From: Ignavibacteria bacterium
Lineage (GTDB): Bacteria > Bacteroidota > Ignavibacteria > Tepidaquicellales > OLB5
DNA: 64,000 bases
Direction: 5' to 3'
NCBI GenBank assembly: GCA_020852705.1
Contig: JADZAP010000040.1
Span: 1 to 64,000, forward strand
Shown here: positions 37,462-46,521 of the stretch, in pieces
How the letters are laid out: every line of letters starts with the position of its first letter
Numbering within the stretch: the stretch's first letter is position 1
The notes under the pieces: model-generated
The model's database searches: none
Told to the model about the DNA's origin: nothing
What the model saw: the letters and a program-made list of their open reading frames with translations, nothing else
Made by a program: the position numbers and the translations under genes

Positions 37462-38247
37462 TTATAAATTAATTTTCCAGTTTCTAATTACTTCAAATGT
37501 ATTATAATCAGTTAAATCAAAATGCAGGGGAGTGATTGAAACATAATTATCATTAACTGCAGCTACATCAAACTCAATTGAGCTATCTCTATACAGCATG
37601 TGTCCGGTTAACCAGTAATAATCTCTGCCGTTTGGGTCAGCCCTAACTTCAAATGTATCTTCCCAATAAGACCTACCCTGTTTGGTAACCAATACACCTT
37701 TTATTTCATTTGCAGGAACATTTGGAATATTCATATTTAAAAGTGTTCCTTCATTCAGGTTTATTTTATCATCTTCCCACATCTGCTTAATGATATTTGA
37801 AGTAATCTTTGCAGGTTCAATAAAATCAGACTTGTTAAATGTTGTAAGTGATACAGCTATTGAAGGTATTTTAAGAATTGTTCCTTCAGTAGCAGCAGAA
37901 ACAGTTCCTGAATAAATTATATTAATTGCAGTATTAGCACCGTGGTTAATCCCAGATACAACTAGATCAAACTTAATATCTTTAAAAAAATGCAGGACCC
38001 CAATTTTAACAGCATCAGCAGGAGTACCTTCAACAGCTATCCCAAAAAATTTTCCGTCAATATAATGCTCATAAGTACGAAGCGGATAAAAAATTGTAAT
38101 AGAGTGACCCACTGCACTTTGCTGCCTGTAAGGCGCAGAAACATATACATTGGCATAAGTTTTTAGTTCTTCAACAAGTCTTTGCAGTCCCGGTGCTTCT
38201 ATTCCATCATCATTGGAAACTAATATATTGGGTTTTCTTTTCGTCAT
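37462..38247 (-). CDS. surE: 5'/3'-nucleotidase SurE
   Basis: 261 residues, the normal SurE length. The metal-site residues are in place: ILVSNDDGIEAPGLQRL (paired Asp), SAPYRQQSAVGHSIT (Ser) and VVSGINHGANTAINIIYSGT (Asn). SurE removes phosphate from nucleoside monophosphates and is linked to stationary-phase survival. It follows obg by 50 bases on the same strand. Confidence 0.95.
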   Translation of the reverse strand: MTKRKPNILVSNDDGIEAPGLQRLVEELKTYANVYVSAPYRQQSAVGHSITIFYPLRTYEHYIDGKFFGIAVEGTPADAVKIGVLHFFKDIKFDLVVSGINHGANTAINIIYSGTVSAATEGTILKIPSIAVSLTTFNKSDFIEPAKITSNIIKQMWEDDKINLNEGTLLNMNIPNVPANEIKGVLVTKQGRSYWEDTFEVRADPNGRDYYWLTGHMLYRDSSIEFDVAAVNDNYVSITPLHFDLTDYNTFEVIRNWKINL

Positions 38248-38297
38248 ATTACAAATGATTATTAATGCTTATTTATTTTAACTTTTAATAAAATAAA

Positions 38298-39332
<1,035 letters not shown>

Positions 39333-39354
39333 TTATTTATTCTGAAAAAGTTTG

Positions 39355-40587
39355 TTATTGTTTTTCAGGGAAATCACTTTGTAATATATCAACAAACTTT
39401 ACCGCTTCATTAGAATATAAATCTATTTTATTTTTCTTAAAGTGGTTTTCTATTATTACAACAGCTTCAGCCCAATTATTTTTATCAAGTATATTATTCA
39501 CTGTTTTTAAAAACTCATCCTCATTTTTTCTGAATAATTTCTTAATAATTTTCTTTTTGTATGATGTTTCACAGAAAAGATCATCTATAAGTTTGATTCG
39601 TTTATCCGCTTCAGAAATCTGTGATGGGGGTGTAATTTCATTAAACTGTGATGCAAATAACAGGTCATCAGAGTATAAAACATCATCTGCCGGTAAGTTA
39701 TATTTTTGTGATTTATCCAAAACTGGTGATTTAGCTTCCTGTTCGCGTATCAGTTTAATGTTAACCTCCGGTTCTTCAAATATTATTTCTCGATCGGCTT
39801 TAAGAATTTTTTCAATTTCCCGTTCTGCATTATCACGGTTGGTATATTCAGTTTTAGCTTTTGAAATAATCTGCATTACTTTATCGTCAGCATCGTTATA
39901 ATCTTTATTTTCTTTTGTCAGTTTCTTGCTTTCAGGGTTCATTAGTTCAACAGCTTCCTGAATGAATATCTCATCACTGAAGAAAGTATCTATTTTCTGT
40001 TTTATTTCATTAAAGCCCTTATCAGCAAAGTAAGCTGAAAGAATCTTTCGGGGCAGTTTTATGTTTACAGGGTTATTTGTACCAAGATCATGGAAAAAAT
40101 AATACAGCAGTTTTACTAAGTTCATTCGGTGAGCCTGTGAACGTGATCCGGATATTTCTTTGTAAATGTTGCTATTTACTTCGTCTAAAAGAAGTTCAAT
40201 TTGCGTAACGGAAATAACTTCAAGGGAATTTAGAGAAATAAAATCTTCAATATTAGTAATATAATACCCGTAAAACTGGAAATATTTAAGTCTGTTTAAA
40301 ATATACGAAGTTGGACGTGTTTCTATTTCGCCAAATAAAAATTTAATCAGTGTGTTTTTAGGTTTAATGATATAATTGATGTTAAATACCACAGCTTTTT
40401 CAAGCACGTCTTCAAAATCTTTTTTATCAATTGGTATGTTATGTTTAGGGATATAATTTTCAAGAAAACTTTTTATAAAGGGAGGAAGAGCAGAGCTCCA
40501 TATTTGCTCAAATGTTATTCTGCCTGCAGGAAAGGAAACCATAGACAAGTAATCATTGAATTTCCTTTTTGCAAAATCTTGGAACAT
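39355..40587 (-). CDS. Unrecognised protein, 410 residues
   Basis: No known family was recognised. The sequence is soluble, rich in Lys, Glu, Ile and Asn. It has an aromatic-rich globular N-terminal ~210 residues (ITFEQIWSSALPPFIKSFLE, YILNRLKYFQFYGYYI), then a charged middle part with a likely helical/coiled stretch (~245-300) and a helical C-terminus. No signal peptide or membrane segment. An AGGAGGAAA-type ribosome site lies 13 bases before the ATG. Its placement between sdhB and obg suggests a housekeeping gene of the clade rather than an accessory one. Confidence 0.65.
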   Translation of the reverse strand: MFQDFAKRKFNDYLSMVSFPAGRITFEQIWSSALPPFIKSFLENYIPKHNIPIDKKDFEDVLEKAVVFNINYIIKPKNTLIKFLFGEIETRPTSYILNRLKYFQFYGYYITNIEDFISLNSLEVISVTQIELLLDEVNSNIYKEISGSRSQAHRMNLVKLLYYFFHDLGTNNPVNIKLPRKILSAYFADKGFNEIKQKIDTFFSDEIFIQEAVELMNPESKKLTKENKDYNDADDKVMQIISKAKTEYTNRDNAEREIEKILKADREIIFEEPEVNIKLIREQEAKSPVLDKSQKYNLPADDVLYSDDLLFASQFNEITPPSQISEADKRIKLIDDLFCETSYKKKIIKKLFRKNEDEFLKTVNNILDKNNWAEAVVIIENHFKKNKIDLYSNEAVKFVDILQSDFPEKQ

Positions 40588-40694
40588 AAAAAATTTATTT
40601 TCCTCCTATCAGGCAGCAATGAAACGGTATAACCAATAACATTAACGTGTTTGTATTACCAGAAAATGAACTATAAAATTTACCGTAGATTTTA

Positions 40695-41402
40695 TTACAA
40701 TTCGCGGTTAGAAAGTTCTTTTTTAAGCTGTGAAATATGCCAAGTAACATTGATATCCTTTGGGCATGCTTCAACACAATTGAAAATTGTATGACATCTC
40801 CATATTCCGTCAGGAGTATCAATGATATCAAGTCTTTCATCTGCAGCTTCATCGCGGGTATCAAAAATAAAGCGGTACGCTTTAACAAAAGCAGCAGGAC
40901 CTAAATAATTATTATTTGACCAAGTGCTTGGACAGCTTGTAGTACAGCATGCACAAAGTATGCATTTTGCAGACTCAAACAGTTTTTCAGCATCTTCATT
41001 TGACTGCAGTCGCTCACAATCTGCTGATACGGGATTGTTGTTTATTAAATATGGAATAACAGCTTTATTTTTTTCATAAAAATCTGTCATATCAAGGATA
41101 AGATCTTTAATAATAGGAAATGCAGGCAAAGGCTCAATAATTATAGGTTTTTTTGTATTCAGGTTTTTAAGCAGGGTAGAGCATGCCAGATGGTTTTTTC
41201 CATTTATCCGCATACCATCACTGCCACAGATACCATGAGCACAGGAACGTCTAAAGGAAAGACTGCCGTCATGCTCCCATTTTATCTTGTGGAGGCAATC
41301 AAGCACAGTCATGTTTTCTTGTGCTTCAAACCGGTATTCTTCAAAATGAGGTTCTTTGTCAGTTTCAGGGTTAAATCTCTGTATTTTAAATGTAACTTGC
41401 AT
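40695..41402 (-). CDS. sdhB: Succinate dehydrogenase / fumarate reductase iron-sulfur subunit
   Basis: 235 residues. The [2Fe-2S] Cys set is CAHGICGSDGM...HLAC, the second cluster is CILCACCTTSCPS and the third lies in CHTIFNCVEACPKDI. SdhB passes electrons from the flavoprotein to the membrane anchor and quinone in the citric acid cycle. It follows sdhA by 66 bases on the same strand. No membrane-anchor gene (sdhC/sdhD) lies next to it. Confidence 0.95.
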   Translation of the reverse strand: MQVTFKIQRFNPETDKEPHFEEYRFEAQENMTVLDCLHKIKWEHDGSLSFRRSCAHGICGSDGMRINGKNHLACSTLLKNLNTKKPIIIEPLPAFPIIKDLILDMTDFYEKNKAVIPYLINNNPVSADCERLQSNEDAEKLFESAKCILCACCTTSCPSTWSNNNYLGPAAFVKAYRFIFDTRDEAADERLDIIDTPDGIWRCHTIFNCVEACPKDINVTWHISQLKKELSNREL

Positions 41403-41468
41403 ATCTTATAAAATTTTCTTGTTTATTTGTCAACTATTGACTTTAAATAACAGTATTACTGCGATAAA

Positions 41469-43226
41469 CTAATACTTTCTTTCCATGGGTTCAAATTGAG
41501 TTTTGATAACTTTTTTGTAATCAATATTTGTGCTGCCATTATCATTTTTAGTAATAAAAGTATGTTTCATCCAGTTAACATCATCACGTTTAGGAAAGTC
41601 TTCGCGAGTATGGGCACCTCTTGATTCATGCCGATTTAGAGCACTTTCGTTAACAGATTCTGCTATATCAAGTAAATTCCCAAGCTCAATTGCTTCAATA
41701 AGATCAGTATTAAATACTTTGCTCTTATCCTGAACGGTAATATTTTTATACCTTTGTTTATATTCCTTAATATGCTCTTTGTTTTCCAGCAAATCTTTTT
41801 CGTTTCTAAAGATACCGCACTTATCCATCATGCTCTGCTGAAGTTCGCGTCTTATCACAGCAACTTTTTCGCTGCCAGTTCTTGCAAGCAGTTCATTAAT
41901 TTTTGAGCGCGTACGCTCGGTTGGATCTATTTTGAATTCATGATGCTTAGCTTTTGGTAGATATTCAGCAATTCTTTTGCCCCCTCTTCTGCCAAAAACA
42001 ACAATATCCAGCAGTGAGTTTGTGCCTAGTCTGTTAGCTCCGTGAACAGATACACAGGCACACTCCCCAGCAGCATAAAATCCATTAACAACATTTCCTT
42101 TAGTATCAGCAAAAACTTCTGTATCATAATTTGTTGGAATTCCGCCCATAGCGTAATGTGCAGTAGGCTGAATAGGAACACACTCTTTTGTTGGTTCTAC
42201 ACCAAGATATGTTCTTGCAAAACCGGTAATTTCAGGAATTTTTTCATCAATAATTTTTTTACCTAAATGAGTTAGATCAAGATTGATATAATGAGTGCCA
42301 TCGCTTCCGAGAATCCCTCTGCCTGCTCGAATTTCAGAAATTATTGCACGTGATACCAAATCTCTAGGAGCTAGATCTTTGACTGAGGGTGCATAAACCT
42401 CCATAAAAGGTTCATTAGCATTGTTGCGTAGAATTCCGCCTTCGCCTCGAGCAGCTTCTGAAACCAGAATGCCTAATCTCCAAAGTCCTGTAGGATGGAA
42501 CTGGTAAAACTCCATGTCTTCTAGAGGAAGACCAGCCTGATAAACCATGGCGCAACCATCACCGGTGCCAACGTGAGCATTAGAAGTAATTCTGAATGCC
42601 CTTCCATATCCTCCTGTAGCAAACATTACAGCTTTTGCCTGAAAAACATGTATCTCTGAAGTTGCCATATCAAATACTGTAAGACCTTTACATATACCAT
42701 CTTCAATAATAAGATCAGTCAGAAAAAACTCTGAGAAGAACATAATATTATTTTTTATGCAGTTCTCATATAATGTTTGCAGCATAACATGACCTGTTCT
42801 ATCAGCACTGTAGCAAGAGCGTTTAACAGGTATGCGTTTGCTGTTTGGGTCATTGGGGTCAACAGGTTTAGTATGCCCCCCAAACTTTCGCTGTGCAATT
42901 TTACCTTCTTTTGTACGGCTAAACGGCATACCCATGTGCTCAAGCTCAATAATGGCACGAGGTGCATCTTTGCACATAATTTCAATTGCGTCCTGATCAC
43001 CAAGGTAATCGCTTCCTTTTACAGTATCAAACGCATGATTAAGCCAAGAATCTTCTTCTTCATTTGAAAGGGCTGCACAAACACCTCCTTGTGCTGTTCC
43101 GGTGTGTGAACGGGTTGGAAAAACTTTGGATATTACAGCGGTTGAATATTCTTTGGGTATTTCTACAGCAGCGCGAAGACCTGCTCCGCCTGCGCCAACA
43201 ATCACAACATCAAATTTGTGTATCAT
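41469..43226 (-). CDS. sdhA: Succinate dehydrogenase flavoprotein subunit
   Basis: 585 residues. The FAD-binding N-terminus is VVIVGAGGAGLRAAVEI; the covalent FAD histidine lies in PTRSHTGTAQGGVCAA; the active-site regions FYQFHPTGLWR, RGEGGILRNNA, HYAMGGIPTNY and HGANRLGTNSLLDIVVFG are all intact. The C-terminal SHESR-like region (ALNRHESRGAHTREDFPKRD) is typical of SdhA. It catalyses succinate oxidation at the cytoplasmic side of the inner membrane together with SdhB. Confidence 0.96.
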   Translation of the reverse strand: MIHKFDVVIVGAGGAGLRAAVEIPKEYSTAVISKVFPTRSHTGTAQGGVCAALSNEEEDSWLNHAFDTVKGSDYLGDQDAIEIMCKDAPRAIIELEHMGMPFSRTKEGKIAQRKFGGHTKPVDPNDPNSKRIPVKRSCYSADRTGHVMLQTLYENCIKNNIMFFSEFFLTDLIIEDGICKGLTVFDMATSEIHVFQAKAVMFATGGYGRAFRITSNAHVGTGDGCAMVYQAGLPLEDMEFYQFHPTGLWRLGILVSEAARGEGGILRNNANEPFMEVYAPSVKDLAPRDLVSRAIISEIRAGRGILGSDGTHYINLDLTHLGKKIIDEKIPEITGFARTYLGVEPTKECVPIQPTAHYAMGGIPTNYDTEVFADTKGNVVNGFYAAGECACVSVHGANRLGTNSLLDIVVFGRRGGKRIAEYLPKAKHHEFKIDPTERTRSKINELLARTGSEKVAVIRRELQQSMMDKCGIFRNEKDLLENKEHIKEYKQRYKNITVQDKSKVFNTDLIEAIELGNLLDIAESVNESALNRHESRGAHTREDFPKRDDVNWMKHTFITKNDNGSTNIDYKKVIKTQFEPMERKY

Positions 43227-43255
43227 TATAAGTTAAATGAATAGTTTTTACAAAA

Positions 43256-44857
43256 TTAATTTAAATCTCTGATAGCTTTTAAAAGATCTGCCTTCTTTTT
43301 ATTATCTTCGGGTGAATATGTGTAAATACTTTTAAGATCCATATAGTATAGCATGGCATCATATTTTTTTCTTTCCTTGCATGCAATCATACCAAGCAGA
43401 TAAGGAAGATCAGGGTAATAAGTTGACCCGTAATTTGTCATTTCCATATCGTATGCTTTTTCGGCATATTTTTTAGCAGTTCGTAAATCATTTAGATATT
43501 TATAATATATTAATCCAAGCTGTATATAAGCTTGAGTGTAATTAGAATCTTTTTTTAGGATCTTTTTATATTCTTTAACAGCTCTGTTATACTTGCCCAT
43601 GCTTTCATAAATTGTACCTATCTGGTATCGCAGATAAATATCAGCAGTATCTTTTCTTGACATTTTTTCATAGAATTCGAGTGCTTTCTTATATTCTTTT
43701 CCCGTTGTATATGCACTTGCCAAACTTGAAGATAACTGGCTAAGTAAGCTGTCATTTTGAAAGCGGGTTTTTATGGTATCATACAGATTTTCTGCCTTTG
43801 GAAAATTTTCGCAATATACATAAAGATCCATCATATCTCTGTAAACATTAAAAGAATCAGGTGCTATTTCAAGGCATTTTTTATAGAAAGTTTCAGCTTT
43901 GGAAAAGTTCAATCTTGCAATAGAATCCTGTTTAACAATGAATGTATCAAGTGTCTTCATTGTATCCTTTTGTTTAACGTAAATCCAGTTATATGTTGCT
44001 TCCTGTTTGTAATTGCCGGCTAAGCGCAGATTTGAAAAATATAAACTTTCTTCCCGTTTCTTTTTTGCCTCGGGGTTATTATCTATATTAGCTAAATCAA
44101 CAGAATTCATGAAGTTTACGAAACTGTTTATTGCAATTGCAAAATTCAGGTTGCCAAACCCGGAATATGTATATGTTGTAATGCCAACAACTTCACCTTT
44201 TTTATTAAACAGTGCACCTCCGGAGTTGCCTGGAGAAATTGCAGCAGTTATTTGCAGGACCTTTTCAAAATTCTTTTCAATAGGTGCATAAGTTACAGGA
44301 TCTGAAAATGATACTTTTTCATTTTCGCGGATACCCGCTATTATTCCCTGTGATATAGTATATTCATATCCTAAGGGACTTCCTATTGCGAATACTTCCT
44401 GTCCGGTTTTCATTGCATCTGAGTTACCAAATTTTATTACGGGAAATTTATGCCCGTTTGCATTTTTAATGCGGATAATTGCCATATCATTTTTTTCATC
44501 AATAATAAGAAGCTCTGCATCGTAGAATGTACCGTCACTTGTTTTAACAATAAGACTATCTATACCATCAACAACGTGATAATTTGTTCCGATAAGACCA
44601 TCTTCACTGAAGATAAATCCTGAACCGTTAAGCAGGGTAGTATCTATGGTTGTGAATGAATAATATGAATAATAATTATCGGTGTGATACCAGATGGAAA
44701 TTAAAGCAGGTTTATTCATTTCAATTATCTGCTCTGCATTAAAAAATGCAGTATCTACCAATAAATGATCTTGGTTTGTAAGGTTATTCTTATTTTGTGC
44801 TTTCAGACTGAATACAGTAAGAATAATAAATGCTGCGGTAAAAAGATATTTTATCAA
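43256..44857 (-). CDS. Trypsin-like (S1C) serine protease fused to TPR repeats
   Basis: 533 residues with a signal peptide (MIKYLFTAAFIILTVFSLKA). The protease half (~50-260) carries the HtrA-type triad: H94 in IGTNYHVVDG, D124 in KNDMAIIRI and S212 in ISPGNSGGALFN. Where HtrA would have PDZ domains, this protein has tetratricopeptide repeats (~310-520; AETFYKKCLEIAPDSFNVYR, YLRYQIGTIYESMGKYNRA, AYIQLGLIYYKYLNDLRTA). Predicted periplasmic or surface protease whose TPR part recruits partners. It ends 29 bases before sdhA begins. Confidence 0.88.
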   Translation of the reverse strand: MIKYLFTAAFIILTVFSLKAQNKNNLTNQDHLLVDTAFFNAEQIIEMNKPALISIWYHTDNYYSYYSFTTIDTTLLNGSGFIFSEDGLIGTNYHVVDGIDSLIVKTSDGTFYDAELLIIDEKNDMAIIRIKNANGHKFPVIKFGNSDAMKTGQEVFAIGSPLGYEYTISQGIIAGIRENEKVSFSDPVTYAPIEKNFEKVLQITAAISPGNSGGALFNKKGEVVGITTYTYSGFGNLNFAIAINSFVNFMNSVDLANIDNNPEAKKKREESLYFSNLRLAGNYKQEATYNWIYVKQKDTMKTLDTFIVKQDSIARLNFSKAETFYKKCLEIAPDSFNVYRDMMDLYVYCENFPKAENLYDTIKTRFQNDSLLSQLSSSLASAYTTGKEYKKALEFYEKMSRKDTADIYLRYQIGTIYESMGKYNRAVKEYKKILKKDSNYTQAYIQLGLIYYKYLNDLRTAKKYAEKAYDMEMTNYGSTYYPDLPYLLGMIACKERKKYDAMLYYMDLKSIYTYSPEDNKKKADLLKAIRDLN

Positions 44858-44880
44858 ATTGTTTGTAGTTGGTTAATTGA

Positions 44881-44929
44881 CCTCATCCCCTAGCCCCCTC
44901 TCCTATTATGAGAGGGGGGAGAACTGAGG
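44881..44929. repeat. GC-rich palindromic repeat
   Basis: ccccctctc (44894-44902) and gagaggggg (44910-44918) form a perfect 9-bp stem with a 7-base loop. Outer arms cctca (44881-44885) and tgagg (44925-44929) extend the palindrome. Its C/G content is far above the surrounding DNA. It resembles the dispersed cctca..ccctagccccctctcc intergenic repeats known from several bacterial genomes. It lies between the enoyl-CoA hydratase and the protease gene. Confidence 0.75.
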
Positions 44930-44985
44930 AGTAAAATTTTAGTTTTGTTAAATTATATAATTTGCAAAATGCAAATTATTAATTT

Positions 44986-45786
44986 TTACTTATGTTTCCA
45001 TTCAGGTTTCCGCTTTTCAACATAGGCATTCATACCTTCTTTCATATCATCGCTAGCAAAAAGAAGGTAAAATGCTTTACGCTCATACTCTAAGCCTCCC
45101 TCAATTGTTGTATCATACGATTTCATTATTGCATCTTTAGCCATCTGCAGAGCCAATTGAGGCATTGAAGCAATTTCCTTTGCCAGTGCCTGTGCTTCTT
45201 CCAGATAAACTTCATCATCTGCAAGGCGTGTTACAAGCCCTGCTTCAAACATTTCCCGGGCACTATACATTCTGCCGGTTAAAATCATTTCCATAGCTTT
45301 TGCCTTGCCTATGGCACGTGTTAAACGTTGAGTGCCGCCTGCACCTGGAATAATACCAAGTTTAATTTCAGGCTGACCGAATTTTGTGCAATCGGCTGCA
45401 ACAATCATATCACAAGCCATTGAGAGCTCACACCCGCCTCCTAGTACAAATCCACTGGTTGCGGCTATTATAGGTTTTTTAACTTTACGAATTTTATCCC
45501 AAACTGCAAACTGATTGCGTATATACATATCAATAGCAGATTGTGTTGCCATTTCTTTAATATCAGCCCCGGCAGCAAACGCCTTTGCATTTCCGGTAAT
45601 AATAATACATCCAATTTCGGAGTTTTTATCAAATTCAGAGAGCACATTAAGAAGTTCACCCATTAACTCAATATTCAGTGCGTTAAGGACATCAGGACGG
45701 TTTAACTGGATTTGTCCAACTTTAAGTCCCTTAGGGTTTTCTATCTTTGTTACTATTATATTTTTATAATCGGGTAGTTTTGACAT
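44986..45786 (-). CDS. Enoyl-CoA hydratase/isomerase family protein
   Basis: 266 residues of the crotonase fold. Features are FAAGADIKEMA (oxyanion-hole region), GFVLGGGCELSMACDMIVAA (catalytic-helix region with Glu), GQPEIKLGIIPGAGGTQRLTR and the Glu in EAGLVTRLADDE. The pattern with both catalytic Glu regions fits a true enoyl-CoA hydratase of fatty-acid or amino-acid degradation. No other beta-oxidation gene lies nearby. Confidence 0.92.
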   Translation of the reverse strand: MSKLPDYKNIIVTKIENPKGLKVGQIQLNRPDVLNALNIELMGELLNVLSEFDKNSEIGCIIITGNAKAFAAGADIKEMATQSAIDMYIRNQFAVWDKIRKVKKPIIAATSGFVLGGGCELSMACDMIVAADCTKFGQPEIKLGIIPGAGGTQRLTRAIGKAKAMEMILTGRMYSAREMFEAGLVTRLADDEVYLEEAQALAKEIASMPQLALQMAKDAIMKSYDTTIEGGLEYERKAFYLLFASDDMKEGMNAYVEKRKPEWKHK

Positions 45787-45861
45787 AAAACCTGTGAAAT
45801 TTGCTTATTTATAGCACAAAAGTAAGGAATTTGAGGGATAGTTACAATGAGAAAAGATGAG

Positions 45862-46521
45862 TTAATTGCAATAATCTAATTGTTGTTTAATATAGCATAA
45901 ACAACCATCAAGCCAATTTTTTACTGTTTTATCATTTAAATTATTTAAATGTGAATCAGTTTTACCATCTTGCCATTTTGAAGCCATTGCAAAATGAAAT
46001 TTTTGAATTTTAAATTTTGAGGATTTAGTGGTATCAAACAAATCTCTAGATTGTTCCAACTTTAAAAGGCTGTTGAAATCATCAATATTTTGGGCAACTA
46101 TTTCAGTTCTTGGGTGAACTTGCCAATGAGGTTGAGCATGAATACTACTCAAAGTATTTGTCCATTCGGCTCTAATTATAAGTTCACTTATATCATTCTC
46201 AAAATTAAAAATTTTTATATTAACAGATTCTAAATCATATGTAAAGTTTTTAGCCGTAATTACTTTTTCTTTAAAATTTATAGATACATTAATCCAAAAG
46301 CATTTATAAAATTTTACTGTTTTTATTAACGTACCAGATTCAATAGGAAATTGATTTTCTATCGCACCTTTTTTTGCAACTGAAGAATAAAACTCTTTAT
46401 TGTCTAGATAAGGGATAATCTCAATTTCAGTCGTGTCAGAGTACTTTCTTAATATTGAAGCACATAAATTAGCAACTTTATCTGGATTTACCATTTTATA
46501 ACTCAAAATTTTTGATTCCAA
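45862..46521 (-). CDS. Unrecognised protein paired with a DNA methyltransferase
   Basis: 219 residues, no family recognised. The first half is beta-rich (IKTVKFYKCFWINVSINF). The second half has a cluster of His, Trp and Pro (HAQPHWQVHPRTEI, KIQKFHFAMASKW), and the C-terminus is WLDGCLCYIKQQLDYCN. The His-rich spacing could hold a metal or a catalytic site, but this is speculation. It overlaps the end of the methyltransferase gene by 26 bases in another frame, so the two are co-transcribed and probably act together, for example as a restriction or defence partner. Confidence 0.6.
   Translation of the reverse strand: MESKILSYKMVNPDKVANLCASILRKYSDTTEIEIIPYLDNKEFYSSVAKKGAIENQFPIESGTLIKTVKFYKCFWINVSINFKEKVITAKNFTYDLESVNIKIFNFENDISELIIRAEWTNTLSSIHAQPHWQVHPRTEIVAQNIDDFNSLLKLEQSRDLFDTTKSSKFKIQKFHFAMASKWQDGKTDSHLNNLNDKTVKNWLDGCLCYIKQQLDYCN

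Noticed and set aside
40595-40888. 97-codon frame overlapping the sdhB 3' end
   Set aside because: Lies in another frame of a clear SdhB gene; the hydrophobic/Cys-rich look comes from the shadow frame.
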